A stretch of 64,000 nucleotides of DNA from Bacteroidales bacterium (GTDB lineage Bacteria; Bacteroidota; Bacteroidia; Bacteroidales; FEN-979), in assembly GCA_017882335.1 (NCBI GenBank), contig JADGPR010000007.1, positions 1 to 64,000 on the forward strand, in the 5' to 3' direction. The notes under the pieces are model-generated. The model did no database searches. It saw only the letters and a program-made list of their open reading frames with translations, and was not told where the DNA came from. The first letter of the stretch is position 1, and every line of letters begins with the position of its first letter. Positions 42,017 through 54,570 of this stretch are shown here, piece by piece. The position numbers were made by a program, and so were the translations under genes.

Positions 42017-42754
42017 TCAATAATAAGTATAATTAATACTATAATCCTGCACCGGAGTGCTGACATTGATCTGGCTTACCAAACCATCCTGGTTGTACAC
42101 GTAGGAATAAGTGTCTGTCCGGTATATTCCTGCACATCCCACGAAATTAATATAGTCAACAAGATTAACATCTGATTTGCCATAATAAGGTTGGCCCTTC
42201 TGATTCCAAGCTTTTGAATTCAACTTGTCTGTTATAAATGTTATTTCCTGCGTCTCACCTCCTCCTCCTACGTATTCTATATGAATAACCTTTACGCAGT
42301 TTCCATTCTCAATCGAATTGGTAAACCGCTCAAGAATTTCATTGCCGTTATTATTCACTTCCGTAATCCGGTATCCGTCATTGTTATAGGTATATTGAAG
42401 AACGTGTCCTGCCCAGTGATCGGAAACAACGAGTCCGGCACTATCCAGAAACAAGGTATCTGTTAACCTCGGTATACCGCCCTGGTCATAATACTGCTCC
42501 ACGATAAAGGTTTGGAAATAGGTAGATGTGATGTGGGAGGAGGTCCCATCATCATTATCCATTCTTTCTATCAGGTTGTTATCATTGTATGTATAAGTAT
42601 AAGTATAGGTTGTTTCTGTAGGATGATAAACAACCGATTCAGTTTTAACCATGTTCTTATGATCATTCACGGTTTTACTGGGAGCTACCTCATTTTTTTT
42701 GCAGGAAAGCAATGCGATAAGGACACATACACTAATTAATATATTTACTTTCAT
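42017..42754 (-). CDS. Hypothetical lipoprotein with YD/RHS-like repeats
   Basis: A 245-residue lipoprotein. From the ATG at 42754 the signal reads MKVNILISVCVLIALLSC with Cys 18 in the lipobox LLSC; an upstream start in the same frame would add 23 unlikely residues. The rest is beta-rich with repeated YTYTYTYNDNNLIERMDNDDG- and YTYNNDGYRIT-like units, akin to the RHS/YD-type repeat found in Bacteroidota DUF4595-like lipoproteins. Function unknown; the gene stands alone. Confidence 0.65.
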   Translation of the reverse strand: MKVNILISVCVLIALLSCKKNEVAPSKTVNDHKNMVKTESVVYHPTETTYTYTYTYNDNNLIERMDNDDGTSSHITSTYFQTFIVEQYYDQGGIPRLTDTLFLDSAGLVVSDHWAGHVLQYTYNNDGYRITEVNNNGNEILERFTNSIENGNCVKVIHIEYVGGGGETQEITFITDKLNSKAWNQKGQPYYGKSDVNLVDYINFVGCAGIYRTDTYSYVYNQDGLVSQINVSTPVQDYSINYTYY

Positions 42755-42990
42755 ATCTACAAGTATTATTTTAATAACAGAAAACATTTTTTGATCTTTA
42801 GGTATATTACCAACAAGACACACAAAACCCTCTTTGGTTGCTTGTTATTCCGTATTTTTCTGCCGGCATCGTCGCCTTTTTTATTTTGATCAGCCGAACA
42901 AATTATCAGGAAAAAACCGGATTGAGAAAAATTTAAAATTTTTCTTTATTGGACTTAATTCGTGAAGCTGATATTGAATTGTCTGCTTGA
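42755..42990. other. Intergenic region between the lipoprotein gene and rpsO promoter
   Basis: About 235 bp of AT-rich sequence with no gene or clear repeat; it must hold the divergent promoter of the lipoprotein gene. Confidence 0.3.
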
Positions 42991-42996
42991 ATAAAT

Positions 42997-43027
42997 TTGT
43001 ATTCTTCAAAAGAAAATATTACTTTTG
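42997..43027 (+). promoter_or_regulatory. rpsO promoter
   Basis: TTG (42997-42999) and TACTTTTG (43020-43027) with a 20-bp spacer, the best -33/-7 pair in the window, leaving a leader of about 50 nt before the rpsO ATG at 43085. Confidence 0.6.
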
Positions 43028-43084
43028 CACCCCATTCTAATAGAAAAAGAAAATAACCTAATCATCAATTACAAGAAGTTCAAT

Positions 43085-43354
43085 ATGAATATCGCACCAG
43101 AGGAAAAGAAAAAAGCATTTAAAGAATACGGAAAATCAGAATTTGATTCCGGTTCAGCAGAAGCACAGGTTGCATTGTTTACGAAAAAGATCCAACACCT
43201 CACCGAACACCTGAAGGAGTTCAAGAAAGACCTTGCCACCGAACGTTCGCTGGTTATGATGGTAGGAAAACGCAGGAAACTGCTGGATTACCTCAAAGCT
43301 AAAGAGATTGAACGATACAGGACGATCATCAAGAAACTGAAGATCCGTAAGTAA
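43085..43354 (+). CDS. rpsO: 30S ribosomal protein S15
   Basis: An 89-residue S15, primary binder of 16S rRNA helices 20-22. The start is the ATG at 43085 (MNIAPEEKKKAFKEYGKS); a TTG further up is inside the promoter. Conserved HLKEFKKDLATERSL and VGKRRKLLDYL segments. It is followed by an intrinsic terminator and pnp, the classical rpsO-pnp pair. Confidence 0.97.
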   Translation: MNIAPEEKKKAFKEYGKSEFDSGSAEAQVALFTKKIQHLTEHLKEFKKDLATERSLVMMVGKRRKLLDYLKAKEIERYRTIIKKLKIRK

Positions 43355-43383
43355 GTCATTATTTTCCTGTTTTTTTAGAAAAG

Positions 43384-43409
43384 AGGCAATTCAACTAATT
43401 GCCTTTTTT
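43384..43409 (+). terminator. Intrinsic terminator between rpsO and pnp
   Basis: AGGCAATT (43384-43391), loop CAACT, AATTGCCT (43397-43404) form a perfect 8-bp stem followed by TTTTT. Standard rho-independent form; it may also be a partial read-through site in the rpsO-pnp unit. Confidence 0.85.
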
Positions 43410-43447
43410 AGTATCCATAGCGTAAGAAATAATAGTAAGAAAAAAAG

Positions 43448-45589
43448 ATGAGTAAAATTGTTAAAGAATTTCAGCTGTCAGATGGGAGAACGATCTCCAT
43501 TGAAACCGGCAAGCTGGCCAAACAAGCCGACGGTTCTGTTGTAGTGAAGATGGGTGATACCATGTTGCTGGCAACGGTCGTTGCTGCAAAAGAGGCAAGA
43601 GAAGATGTTGATTTTATGCCATTGACAGTTGAGTACCGTGAAAAATATGCAGCTGCCGGACGTTTTCCCGGTGGTTTTTTCAAACGCGAAACACGGCCTT
43701 CCGATTACGAAGTGCTGATCGCCCGCCTGGTCGACCGCGCTCTCCGGCCTTTATTTCCGGAAGATTATCATGCAGAAGTACAGGTTATCGTCACACTGAT
43801 GTCTTCCGACAAGAACATGTTGCCGGATGCACTTGCCTGCCTTGCCGCATCTTCGGCGCTGGCGGTCAGCGATGTTCCCTTCAACGGCCCCATTTCGGAA
43901 GTCCGCGTGGGAAGGATCAACGGGAAGTTTGTCATCAACCCTTCCATCTCAGATCTTCTGACATCCGACCTTGATATCATGGTTGCCGCATCTTACGACA
44001 ACATCATGATGGTTGAAGGTGAGATGAAAGAAATATCGGAAGAAGATATGGTGCAGGCAATCTTGTTTGCACATGAAGCAATAAAACAACAATGTACCGC
44101 CCAGAACGAGCTGGTGCAAATGCTGGAAACTCCTAAAACGGTTCGTGAATATAGTCATGAAACCAATGACCTTGAATTCAAGGAAGTGCTGAAGAATGCC
44201 ACCTACCAGAAGATTTACGAGGTTGCCAAAAAAGGCATTGCCAACAAAAAACTCCGCAAGGAGATGTTTGATGCTGTAAAGGAAGAATTTGTAGCTACCC
44301 TTACCGAAGAAGAACAGGCAGAAAAGAAATCACTGGTCAACCGGTATTTTCATTCAGTGGAAAAAAATGCTATCAGGATGGCAACCCTTGACAACAGGAC
44401 CCGTGTTGACGGTCGTAAGCTCGATGAGATCCGCCCGATCTGGTGCGAGGTGGATTACCTGCCTGCAGCCCATGGTTCGGCGATCTTTACGCGGGGAGAA
44501 ACCCAGTCTCTTACCACGGTTACGCTCGGTTCCAAGCTCGATGAACAGATGATCGATGGTGCGGTGATTGAAGGCAAAGTCAACTTTATCCTTCACTACA
44601 ACTTCCCTTCATTTGCCACTGGCGAAGTAAAACCGATCCGCAGCACCAGCCGCCGGGAGATCGGCCATGGGAACCTGGCACTGCGTGCATTAAAAAACGT
44701 TTTACCTACTGCAGAGGAAAACCTCTATACGATCCGTATTGTTTCCGATATCCTTGAGTCGAACGGTTCTTCTTCCATGGCAACGGTATGTGCCGGAACG
44801 ATGGCCCTTATGGATGCCGGTGTGAAGATCCGGAAACCGGTTTCGGGAATTGCCATGGGATTGATCACAGATAAATCCACCGGTAAATATGCCGTTCTTT
44901 CGGATATTCTTGGAGATGAAGACCATCTCGGCGACATGGATTTTAAAGTCTGCGGTACCCGCGACGGGATCACAGCCTGCCAGATGGACATCAAGGTTGA
45001 CGGGCTTTCCTCAGATATTCTCAAGGAAGCGCTTTCACAGGCAAAAAAAGGACGCCTTCATATACTTGGAGAGATCGAAAAGACCATCTCTGCACCACGT
45101 CCCGACTACAAACCCTTTGTACCCCGTATCTTCCAGATGAAAGTTCCTAAGGAATTCATCGGCGCTATCATCGGACCCGGTGGAAAGATCATCCAGGAGA
45201 TGCAACGCGAAACCGGAACCACCATCGTGATCCAGGAAATCGGTGAATTCGGTATTGTAGATATCATTGCAGACAATGTTGAAGCAAAGGATGCCGTTGT
45301 TAATAAGATCAAAGGGATCATTGCGGTTCCCGAAGTCGGAGAGATCTACACCGGAAAGGTAAAGAACATCATGCCTTTCGGCGCATTTGTTGAGATTCTT
45401 CCCGGACAGGACGGGCTTCTTCATATTTCAGAGATCGACTGGACCCGCCTTGAAAAAGTGGAAGACGCATTGAAAGTCGGTGATATCATTCAAGTAAAAC
45501 TCATCGGCGTCGATCCGAAAAACGGAAAAATCAAACTTTCAAGAAAAGCATTGCTGCCACAACCAGAAAGAACACACAAAAAAGAATAG
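43448..45589 (+). CDS. pnp: Polyribonucleotide nucleotidyltransferase
   Basis: A 713-residue PNPase with two RNase PH domains (first [17 protein letters not shown]; second [20 protein letters not shown]), the [23 protein letters not shown] active region, a KH domain ([13 protein letters not shown]) and an S1 domain ([29 protein letters not shown]) at the end. It degrades RNA 3'-5' using phosphate. It ends 74 bp before the sigma factor gene. Confidence 0.97.
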   Translation: MSKIVKEFQLSDGRTISIETGKLAKQADGSVVVKMGDTMLLATVVAAKEAREDVDFMPLTVEYREKYAAAGRFPGGFFKRETRPSDYEVLIARLVDRALRPLFPEDYHAEVQVIVTLMSSDKNMLPDALACLAASSALAVSDVPFNGPISEVRVGRINGKFVINPSISDLLTSDLDIMVAASYDNIMMVEGEMKEISEEDMVQAILFAHEAIKQQCTAQNELVQMLETPKTVREYSHETNDLEFKEVLKNATYQKIYEVAKKGIANKKLRKEMFDAVKEEFVATLTEEEQAEKKSLVNRYFHSVEKNAIRMATLDNRTRVDGRKLDEIRPIWCEVDYLPAAHGSAIFTRGETQSLTTVTLGSKLDEQMIDGAVIEGKVNFILHYNFPSFATGEVKPIRSTSRREIGHGNLALRALKNVLPTAEENLYTIRIVSDILESNGSSSMATVCAGTMALMDAGVKIRKPVSGIAMGLITDKSTGKYAVLSDILGDEDHLGDMDFKVCGTRDGITACQMDIKVDGLSSDILKEALSQAKKGRLHILGEIEKTISAPRPDYKPFVPRIFQMKVPKEFIGAIIGPGGKIIQEMQRETGTTIVIQEIGEFGIVDIIADNVEAKDAVVNKIKGIIAVPEVGEIYTGKVKNIMPFGAFVEILPGQDGLLHISEIDWTRLEKVEDALKVGDIIQVKLIGVDPKNGKIKLSRKALLPQPERTHKKE

Positions 45590-45663
45590 TTTTTTGTAAC
45601 TCGTGCCCACTTTTTTTCGTAAAAACTACCTGGAAACATCCTGGTTAAAACAAAACATTTCGC

Positions 45664-46527
45664 ATGAGGCAATTAAAGATTACAAAGCAGGTTACCAATC
45701 GTGAAACCGCCTCCCTGGACAAGTATCTCCAGGAGATCGGGAAAGTCGAACTGATCACGGCCGACGAAGAAGTATCGTTGGCCCAACGGATCAAACAAGG
45801 CGACCAGGCGGCGTTAGAAAAACTTACAAAAGCGAATCTCCGGTTCGTGGTTTCTGTTTCAAAACAATACCAGAACCAGGGGTTGAGCCTTCCCGACCTG
45901 ATCAACGAAGGCAACCTAGGACTGATAAAAGCCGCACAGCGGTTTGATGAAACCCGTGGATTCAAATTTATTTCATATGCCGTTTGGTGGATTCGTCAAT
46001 CCATCCTCCAGGCCCTTGCCGAACAATCCCGCATCGTTCGCCTGCCCCTGAATAAGATCGGTTCCATCAACAAGATCAACAAGGCTTATGCCCAGCTTGA
46101 ACAGCAATTTGAGCGTGAACCTAATGCCGATGAAATTGCCACCCTTCTTGAAATCTCTGAGAATGAGGTAAAAGAATCCCTGAAGAATTCAGGGCGTCAT
46201 GTCTCCATGGATGCACCTTTGGTGCAGGATGAAGACAACACCATGTACGATGTGCTGAAAAGTGAAGAAAACACAACACCTGACACCGGCCTGCTCTATG
46301 AATCGTTGCGGAAAGAGATCGAACGGGCAGTGTCGACCCTTACCCAACGGGAAGCTGATGTGATCCGGCTTTATTTTGGACTTAACGGGAGCCACCCGAT
46401 GACGCTGGAAGAGATCGGGGAAAAATTCGACCTCACCCGCGAGCGGGTGCGGCAGATCAAAGAAAAAGCGATCCGCCGGCTCAAACATACTTCACGTAGC
46501 AAGATCCTCAAAACATATCTCGGATAA
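45664..46527 (+). CDS. rpoD: Primary sigma factor (RpoD/SigA, short Bacteroidota type)
   Basis: A 287-residue sigma-70 with regions 1.2, 2 ([39 protein letters not shown]), 3 and 4 ([27 protein letters not shown]). Region 1.1 is absent, a hallmark of the Bacteroidota housekeeping sigma, which recognises TTG/TAnnTTTG promoters. Sits between pnp and rpe in a core block. Confidence 0.95.
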   Translation: MRQLKITKQVTNRETASLDKYLQEIGKVELITADEEVSLAQRIKQGDQAALEKLTKANLRFVVSVSKQYQNQGLSLPDLINEGNLGLIKAAQRFDETRGFKFISYAVWWIRQSILQALAEQSRIVRLPLNKIGSINKINKAYAQLEQQFEREPNADEIATLLEISENEVKESLKNSGRHVSMDAPLVQDEDNTMYDVLKSEENTTPDTGLLYESLRKEIERAVSTLTQREADVIRLYFGLNGSHPMTLEEIGEKFDLTRERVRQIKEKAIRRLKHTSRSKILKTYLG

Positions 46528-46536
46528 CCTTAATGC

Positions 46537-47187
46537 ATGAATCACCTGATCGCCCCTTCCCTGTTGTCGGCAGATTTTCTGAACCTGGAGAAAGATATCG
46601 AAATGGTAAATGCCAGTGTAGCTGACTGGTTCCACCTGGATATAATGGATGGCATGTTTGTTCCCAATATCTCGTTTGGGTTCCCTGTCATGGAGAAGAT
46701 TGCAAAAAAAGCAAAAAAACCACTGGATGTACATCTGATGATCGTGGACCCGGACCGTTATATCGAGCGTTTCAAAAAAACAGGTGCCTATTTTATCAGT
46801 GTGCATTACGAAGCCTGCGACCACCTTCACCGGACTGTTCTTGCGATCCGCGATCTTGGCGCAAAAGCCGGGGTTGTACTGAATCCTCACACACCAGTTC
46901 ACCTTCTTGAAGATATCATCCGTGATGTCGATATGATTCTTATCATGTCAGTAAACCCGGGTTTCGGAGGACAAAAATTTATCGAACACAGCATTCCTAA
47001 AATTGAACAGTTGAAAGCGCTGATCACGGCAACGAAGTCGCCTGCGCTGATCGAAGTTGATGGAGGCGTTGACCTGGAAAATGCACCCCGGTTGTTGAAA
47101 GTCGGAGCCGATGTCCTGGTGGCCGGAAATACCATCTTTTCATCGCCTGATCCTGCCGAAACCATCCGGAAGCTTAAGAATATCTGA
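46537..47187 (+). CDS. rpe: Ribulose-phosphate 3-epimerase
   Basis: A 216-residue TIM-barrel enzyme of the pentose phosphate pathway that interconverts ribulose-5-P and xylulose-5-P. Motifs: APSLLSADFLNLEKDIE, HLDIMDGMFVPNISFG (metal His and Asp), and EVDGGVDLENAP with VAGNTIF phosphate loop. Nine bases after the sigma factor gene, so co-transcribed. Confidence 0.96.
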   Translation: MNHLIAPSLLSADFLNLEKDIEMVNASVADWFHLDIMDGMFVPNISFGFPVMEKIAKKAKKPLDVHLMIVDPDRYIERFKKTGAYFISVHYEACDHLHRTVLAIRDLGAKAGVVLNPHTPVHLLEDIIRDVDMILIMSVNPGFGGQKFIEHSIPKIEQLKALITATKSPALIEVDGGVDLENAPRLLKVGADVLVAGNTIFSSPDPAETIRKLKNI

Positions 47188-47318
47188 TCATGGGTTTTAA
47201 CACTCCGATCCCGATTATCCGGGACACTTCGTCCTAAAAATTTGAGTTTCACGAACAAGCAGGGATTCAGGGTACAGGAGTTTTTTCGATTGTATTTATT
47301 TTGGATATTTTCCATGCA

Positions 47319-47347
47319 TTGTTTTTTCTGATTTTTTCCTACTTTTA
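47319..47347 (+). promoter_or_regulatory. Possible promoter for the HD-domain gene
   Basis: TTG (47319-47321) and TACTTTTA (47340-47347) are 18 bp apart; the last base departs from the consensus. Confidence 0.35.
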
Positions 47348-47367
47348 CAAAATAATCTGTTTCTCCT

Positions 47368-47961
47368 ATGGATTTTGCCGGTGCACGCGACTATATTATT
47401 GGACGGATGAGGAAAGAACTCAATCCTTCGTTGACCTACCATACGATCGAACACACGTTGGATATGCATTATGCAGCGATCCGGTTAATGGAGATGGAGC
47501 ACTTTGGTGATGAACATGAACGTTTGCTCATTGAAACGGCCGCCTTTTACCATGATGCCGGCATGATGGTTTCCTACAATGACCATGAAACCCAATCAGT
47601 GCTCATTGCCGGGGAAATGTTACCCACTTTCGGATATAGTCTGGAAGATATTGATGAGGTCGCAGGACTTATCCTGGTAACTAAACTTCCTCAAATGCCC
47701 ACTACCTTGCCGGAACAGATCCTTTGTGATGCAGATCTCGACTCGCTGGGACGGGATGATTTCTTTATAGAGTCGTTCAGACTTCAGCTTGAATGGAAAC
47801 TGAATGGGATCGCACAAACCACCCTCGAAGAATGGCTCAGGTTCGAAGTCGAATTTTTCACAAGCCACGAATATTTCACCAAATCCGGAAGAGCCCTCAG
47901 GCAGGAACAAAAACGGAAAAATCTCTTAGAGATAACAACGATCCTGGAAAGATTAAAGTAA
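47368..47961 (+). CDS. HD-domain phosphohydrolase-like protein
   Basis: A 197-residue protein with HD-superfamily metal residues: YHTIEHT, FYHDAGM (HD pair), a further His-Glu in YNDHETQ, and DADLDSLG as distal Asp. The fold may act on nucleotides or cyclic dinucleotides. It starts a likely operon HD - universal stress protein (3-bp gap) - glycosyltransferase (10-bp gap). Specific function unknown. Confidence 0.82.
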   Translation: MDFAGARDYIIGRMRKELNPSLTYHTIEHTLDMHYAAIRLMEMEHFGDEHERLLIETAAFYHDAGMMVSYNDHETQSVLIAGEMLPTFGYSLEDIDEVAGLILVTKLPQMPTTLPEQILCDADLDSLGRDDFFIESFRLQLEWKLNGIAQTTLEEWLRFEVEFFTSHEYFTKSGRALRQEQKRKNLLEITTILERLK

Positions 47962-47964
47962 GCA

Positions 47965-48870
47965 ATGATTAACAACAAAGTTATGACAAATAAAGACAAA
48001 GAAAAGATCAAGTATAATAGTGTTGTACTTATTCCGACCGATTTTTCGGAAACCTGTAACAATGCCATTCATCATGGAGTGGGACTGGCAAAATCGCTGA
48101 ATTATAGCGTTTGCATCCTTCATGTCATCAACAAACAAACAAAATCGTTCCTGAAAAAGGAAAAATTATCCGTCGATTATGTGGAGGAACGTTTAAAAAA
48201 ATACAAGCATACCTATGAGGGCCAATCTGTGACCATTGAAACCATTGCCCGCAAAGGAAGTATATTTACAGTTATCAATGAAGTTGCCACGGAGATAAAA
48301 GCCAATATAATGGTACTCGGCACTCATGGAAAACAAGGAATGCAGTACCTCTTTGGAAGTTATGCCCTGCGCGTTGTCCTTGATTCGCCATGCCCTGTGG
48401 TGGTCGTGCAGAAACGGTCGTTTGGAAATGGTTACCACAAACTTGTTATCCCCATCAGCAATGCCCTTGAAACCCGGCAAAAGGTACAGTGGGTGCTCTT
48501 AATGGCCAAATTATTCAATTCAAATGTACATTTATTCCAGGCCAATGAAAATGATCCCGACCTCGATGGGAGGATCAAGTTCATAACCGCGCAGATCACG
48601 AAGATCCTGGACGAGAACAAGATCCTATATGAAATTATCAAAGCTGAAAAAGTTGGGGATTTCGCCAACCAGGTCATCTCCTATTCCATCAAAACACGAA
48701 CCGAGCTGATCATGATCATGACAATCCCTCATGTTGACGTTCCAGGTTTCAGTGTATCCACATGGGATGAGACCATGATGTTCAATGGAGCGGAAATCCC
48801 GGTCATGTGCATCAACCCGACTGAACTCGGGAATTATTATTACGAATGGCTTACCTTAACGATATCCTGA
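47965..48870 (+). CDS. Universal stress protein with two UspA domains
   Basis: A 301-residue tandem UspA protein. First domain VVLIPTDFSETCNNAIHHGVGLAKSLN ... VLGTHGKQGMQYLFGSYALRVV; second domain KLVIPISNALETRQKVQWVL ... IMTIPHVD. The first domain keeps the G-x2-G-x9-G-like ATP-binding loop (GTHGKQG...GS); the second is weaker. Another start (MTNKDKEK) lies six codons in. Expected in stress tolerance. Second gene of the HD-Usp-GT unit. Confidence 0.85.
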   Translation: MINNKVMTNKDKEKIKYNSVVLIPTDFSETCNNAIHHGVGLAKSLNYSVCILHVINKQTKSFLKKEKLSVDYVEERLKKYKHTYEGQSVTIETIARKGSIFTVINEVATEIKANIMVLGTHGKQGMQYLFGSYALRVVLDSPCPVVVVQKRSFGNGYHKLVIPISNALETRQKVQWVLLMAKLFNSNVHLFQANENDPDLDGRIKFITAQITKILDENKILYEIIKAEKVGDFANQVISYSIKTRTELIMIMTIPHVDVPGFSVSTWDETMMFNGAEIPVMCINPTELGNYYYEWLTLTIS

Positions 48871-48880
48871 GTTTCCTTCC

Positions 48881-50419
48881 ATGACCGCATTGATCAGGAA
48901 ATACTGGAATGAGCAGCCTTTGTTGCTCATCATGACGCTTGCCATCATGTTTCGTTTCCTGGCCGTAGTATTTGCGCGTGGATGGGGAATGATCGACGAC
49001 CATTTCCTGGCTGTTGAATCAGCACAATCGTGGGTGGATGGCTATGACTACAACGGCTGGCTTCCGGGAAGTCCGGGTAATACGGGACCAACAGGCCATA
49101 ATCTCTTTTATCCCGGCCTGCATTTCCTTCTCTTTTCCTTTTTTAAATTCATCCATCTCAATGATCCCCAGCTGAAGATGTTCTTCGTTCGCTTCATCAA
49201 TGCCTCCTGGTCGCTGATCATCATATATTTCAGTTATAAGATAACCGAAAGGCTAAGTGATAAGAGGTCAGCAAGAATAGTTGGATTGCTGCTGGCACTT
49301 TTATGGTTCATGCCCTGGATCAGCGTGCGCGACCTTGTGGAAATGAGCTGCATACCGATGCTGGTGCTGGCCGTTTGGTTTATCGTCAGCCGCGGGGACC
49401 ATCACGGACAAACATCGGCCTATTTCCTGGCGGGATTGTTCCTCGGACTTGCCTTCGATCTCCGGCCACAGACCATCTTTTTCAGTTTCGGGCTGATCCT
49501 TGTGGTTGTGATCGAACGAAAATGGAAAGAAGCGATTACCCTGATCCTCGGCACCCTGATACCGGTGGTGCTGATCCAGGGCACGGTGGATTATTTTATC
49601 TGGGGAAAGCCATTTGTTGAGATAGTAGCCTATGTAAAAGGAAATATCCTATCGGCACAGGATTACATAACCCTGCCCTGGTACCATTATTTCCTGGTAA
49701 TTTTAGGCATCCTGGTTCCACCGGTCAGTTTTATGCTTTTCTTCGGTTTCCTTCGGACCTGGAAAAAATTCCTGTTGATTTTCATCCCGGTTACGGTTTT
49801 TTTCATTTTCCATTCCTATTTCCCAAACAAGCAGGAAAGGTTTATTCTTCCGATCCTTCCTTTCATCATCATTACCGGTGTGATCGGATGGAATGAATTC
49901 ATTGACCGTTCCCGGTTCTGGATGAACCACAAGGGTCTTCTCCGGGGTTCCTGGATCTTTTTCTGGGTAATCAATCTTGCGTTCCTGATCCCTGTCAGTA
50001 TGGTCTATTCCAAGCGTGCACGGGTGGAAGCCATGATCTATCTCTCGAAATACAAAGAGGTTAAATACATGCTCGTTGCAGATGCCGAGAACAATCCTGA
50101 ATTGTTTCCACGGTTTTATCTTGGGCAATGGCCGGGAATGTATGACGAATTTATCGGGAACGAAAACACCATGACCATGATCGAAAGGGTATCCCGGTAT
50201 CCTATAAAGATTCATCCCCGTTTCATTTTCTTTACCGGAAGTAAGCTTAAGCCGGAAATCATTATCCAGGCACGGAAAAGTTTCCCGTTCCTTGTATATG
50301 AAACCACGATTGAACCGGGGTTGATCGACAAAGTGATGCACCGGCTCAACCCGATCAATGTGAGCAGGAATGTATTCATCTACCGGAACAAAGCCTTTAT
50401 CCCAGAAAAAACTCCCTGA
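48881..50419 (+). CDS. Polytopic glycosyltransferase (GT-C/ArnT-like)
   Basis: A 512-residue integral membrane protein with ten or more hydrophobic segments, beginning MTALIRKYWNEQPLLLIMTLAIMFR. The first large loop carries the paired acidic residues GWGMIDDHFLAVE, typical of GT-C transferases that use polyprenyl-phosphate sugars (ArnT, PMT and Alg9-type). A hydrophilic C-terminal periplasmic domain follows. Donor and acceptor are unknown; cell-envelope glycan modification is the likely role. Confidence 0.72.
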   Translation: MTALIRKYWNEQPLLLIMTLAIMFRFLAVVFARGWGMIDDHFLAVESAQSWVDGYDYNGWLPGSPGNTGPTGHNLFYPGLHFLLFSFFKFIHLNDPQLKMFFVRFINASWSLIIIYFSYKITERLSDKRSARIVGLLLALLWFMPWISVRDLVEMSCIPMLVLAVWFIVSRGDHHGQTSAYFLAGLFLGLAFDLRPQTIFFSFGLILVVVIERKWKEAITLILGTLIPVVLIQGTVDYFIWGKPFVEIVAYVKGNILSAQDYITLPWYHYFLVILGILVPPVSFMLFFGFLRTWKKFLLIFIPVTVFFIFHSYFPNKQERFILPILPFIIITGVIGWNEFIDRSRFWMNHKGLLRGSWIFFWVINLAFLIPVSMVYSKRARVEAMIYLSKYKEVKYMLVADAENNPELFPRFYLGQWPGMYDEFIGNENTMTMIERVSRYPIKIHPRFIFFTGSKLKPEIIIQARKSFPFLVYETTIEPGLIDKVMHRLNPINVSRNVFIYRNKAFIPEKTP

Positions 50420-50470
50420 GGAAAACAAACCGGATCATCTGTCCGGTTAAGACATCCAAAAAAACGATAA

Positions 50471-52592
<2,122 letters not shown>

Positions 52593-52594
<2 letters not shown>

Positions 52595-53321
52595 AATCAA
52601 CCTTCTTCACGGACCCGGCACCGGAGATATCCTGGATATTTTTCGTAGGATTGCCTTTGTAATGAACGCTGGCGGCCCCGGAAATATCCACATTCAGTTC
52701 CTTGCTCACATTGATATCGGCCTTGCCTGCACCACTGATACTCAGCTTGTAGGTCTCGGCAGGAAAATCGAAGGCGAACAGGTCGACTGCGCCCGATGCT
52801 TCCACATCCACATCTTTTGCCGAACCCGACAATTTCAGTTTGCTCCCGCCGCTACAGTCGATACTCAGCTTCTGAACATCCATATCCAATTTTCCGTCGG
52901 AGGCGCCACTGCCGCTGATTGCAAGATCAGCCAAGATAAGCTTGCCTTGCGATTGAATATCTACCGCACCACTCAGATCGATGGACTTAAGTTCGGTAAA
53001 AGTGATAAAAACCTTCAAGCTCTTCGAATGAGTTATCGGCTTTTTATTATCGATCACCAGTGTGTTACCGCGAACCTCTGTCCGGATCAGGTCCATCAGG
53101 TTATCATCTGCCTCGACGATCACCGAATTGGATGTTCCCTGAATAAGTATTACATCAAAGGCTCCGGAAACATCGATCCCGTTGAAGGAGGAAACTTTCC
53201 GTTCCTCGCGGATGACATTCCCGCTGCCCATTTCCCCGATCACATTGCAGCTGACAATAATAAGTAATGTGATCAGAACTGCTGAAATAATTCCTGTTGT
53301 GTTGTTTCTGGTTGTTTTCAT
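52593..53321 (-). CDS. Head-GIN (DUF2807) lipoprotein
   Basis: A 242-residue lipoprotein with lipobox IIVSC (Cys 25) and the DUF2807 beta-helix-like fold. It has the characteristic VSSFNGIDVSGAFDVILIQG and repeated GAVDIQ/SGAGSVK/SGAASVH short turns. Putative auto-transporter-like or adhesin domain of unknown function. Last gene of the ECF sigma operon. Confidence 0.82.
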
Positions 53322-53400
53322 AAGTCTAGTTCTAAGTGTTAAGTGATTAAGTGTTAAGTATTCATTACTTTATGAACCTTAAAAACTTTATAACTTTCTA
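53322..53400. repeat. TTAAGTG/GAACTTTAT low-complexity array
   Basis: TTAAGTG, TTAAGTG, ATTAAGTG, TTAAGTATT units and then CTTTATGAA/CTTAAAAA/CTTTATAA units between two minus-strand genes. Confidence 0.55.
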
Positions 53401-54447
53401 CTCAAGTGAAACGTTGCCAAACTCACTTCTCACGATCACCTTTCCTTCCGGGTTCGGTTTTTTACCCACTGTCGCCCTGAAAGATTTTGAAGTAGTTGAA
53501 ACAATCTTCTGTGTAATGGTAGCCTGGTCTTCCGGGAAGTCGAGATCACAGAATTTCAGATCGGCGTCGAGGGTATAGCTTGTACCTGCCGGGATGTTGA
53601 CCGACACATCGCCATATTTATTTCTGACCGAGACCAGTGTAAAGTCAGCAGATATCTGGTCCACATCGCAGTTTCCATATTGAATATCAAGATCGATTTT
53701 TTTATCAAGGTGACTAAAGCTCAAGTCGGAAAATTTTGATTTACCGGTTACAGCAGAGGAGTTCTCAACATCAACTTTTCCGCCTTCAAAACCGATGGAA
53801 AGAGAGATGATCTTTCCGCCTTCGAGGTTGGAAAATTTCGAATCGACAAAAAGGCTGCCTGCATATTCCACTTTCATCTCCGAATATTTCAGCGAAACCA
53901 TGGCGCCGGTAATGTATTGTATGTCTCCTTTCCCGAAATTGATATTAATCACATTATCGGAATTCATCAGCTTATTGATTTCTATATTACCATAGGAAAT
54001 ATAAAAGTTTCCTTTCCCTGAAAGTTCATTCAGGAATACATCTCCAAACTTGTTGGTAAGGTTGAGGTTGACAGTTACCGGCATATTCACCGTGTAATCC
54101 ACATTGACCGTGGAATTGCCGGAGAAACCTTCCTTGTCGAACACGGTCCTGGTTTCAACCTTCGAAGGGTTTCCTTCGCTGGCAATACTGACAAGGTCAA
54201 GGAGTTTATTTGCCTTTTCAAGGCTGGAAGCGGTTACCGTTATCCTGATTTCAATGGATACCAGGTTTTTGTCCCAGTTGTTGCAATGGATCTGCCCAAA
54301 TTTATTTTCAAGAAGGACCCGGGCATCGGGGTTCACGGTATATTCCTTTTTGATCACTTTGGTGTAATCATCGTGTGCGCTGGATCTTCCGGGAAGAAGG
54401 ATAAAGATCAGCAGCAGCACGGGTAGAATTTTATAAAGCGTTTTCAT
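53398..54447 (-). CDS. Exported beta-rich protein (DUF4097-like)
   Basis: A 349-residue exported protein: signal peptide (MKTLYKILPVLLLIFILLPGRSSA), then a series of short beta turns with polar residues (ENKFGQIHCNNW, NKFGDVFLNELS, KYSEMKVEYAGSL, NKYGDVSVNI), a parallel beta-helix style repeat found in DUF4097/DUF2807-like proteins. It is the third gene of the ECF operon. Probably cell-envelope; function not known. Confidence 0.72.
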   Translation of the reverse strand: MKTLYKILPVLLLIFILLPGRSSAHDDYTKVIKKEYTVNPDARVLLENKFGQIHCNNWDKNLVSIEIRITVTASSLEKANKLLDLVSIASEGNPSKVETRTVFDKEGFSGNSTVNVDYTVNMPVTVNLNLTNKFGDVFLNELSGKGNFYISYGNIEINKLMNSDNVININFGKGDIQYITGAMVSLKYSEMKVEYAGSLFVDSKFSNLEGGKIISLSIGFEGGKVDVENSSAVTGKSKFSDLSFSHLDKKIDLDIQYGNCDVDQISADFTLVSVRNKYGDVSVNIPAGTSYTLDADLKFCDLDFPEDQATITQKIVSTTSKSFRATVGKKPNPEGKVIVRSEFGNVSLE

Positions 54448-54455
54448 GGAAGGAT

Positions 54456-54570
54456 AGTTTTAAGTATTAAGTTTTAAGTGTTAAGTTCTGGGTTTTAGGC
54501 ACTAGGTATTGGGTACTGGGTTTAATTATCAATTATCAATTATCAATTATCAATTATCAATTGTCAATTA
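54456..54570. repeat. TTAAGTG, GGGTATTGG and AATTATC arrays overlapping the anti-sigma stop
   Basis: The part 54524-54570 is six and a half units of AATTATC (7 bp, one unit AATTGTC). Its last bases contain the TAA stop of the minus-strand anti-sigma gene (54568-54570). TTAAGT and GGTATTG units precede it. Confidence 0.8.

Noticed and set aside
43025-43084. Longer rpsO starting at TTG 43025
   Set aside because: These codons overlap the -7 box, and S15 proteins start at the ATG at 43085.
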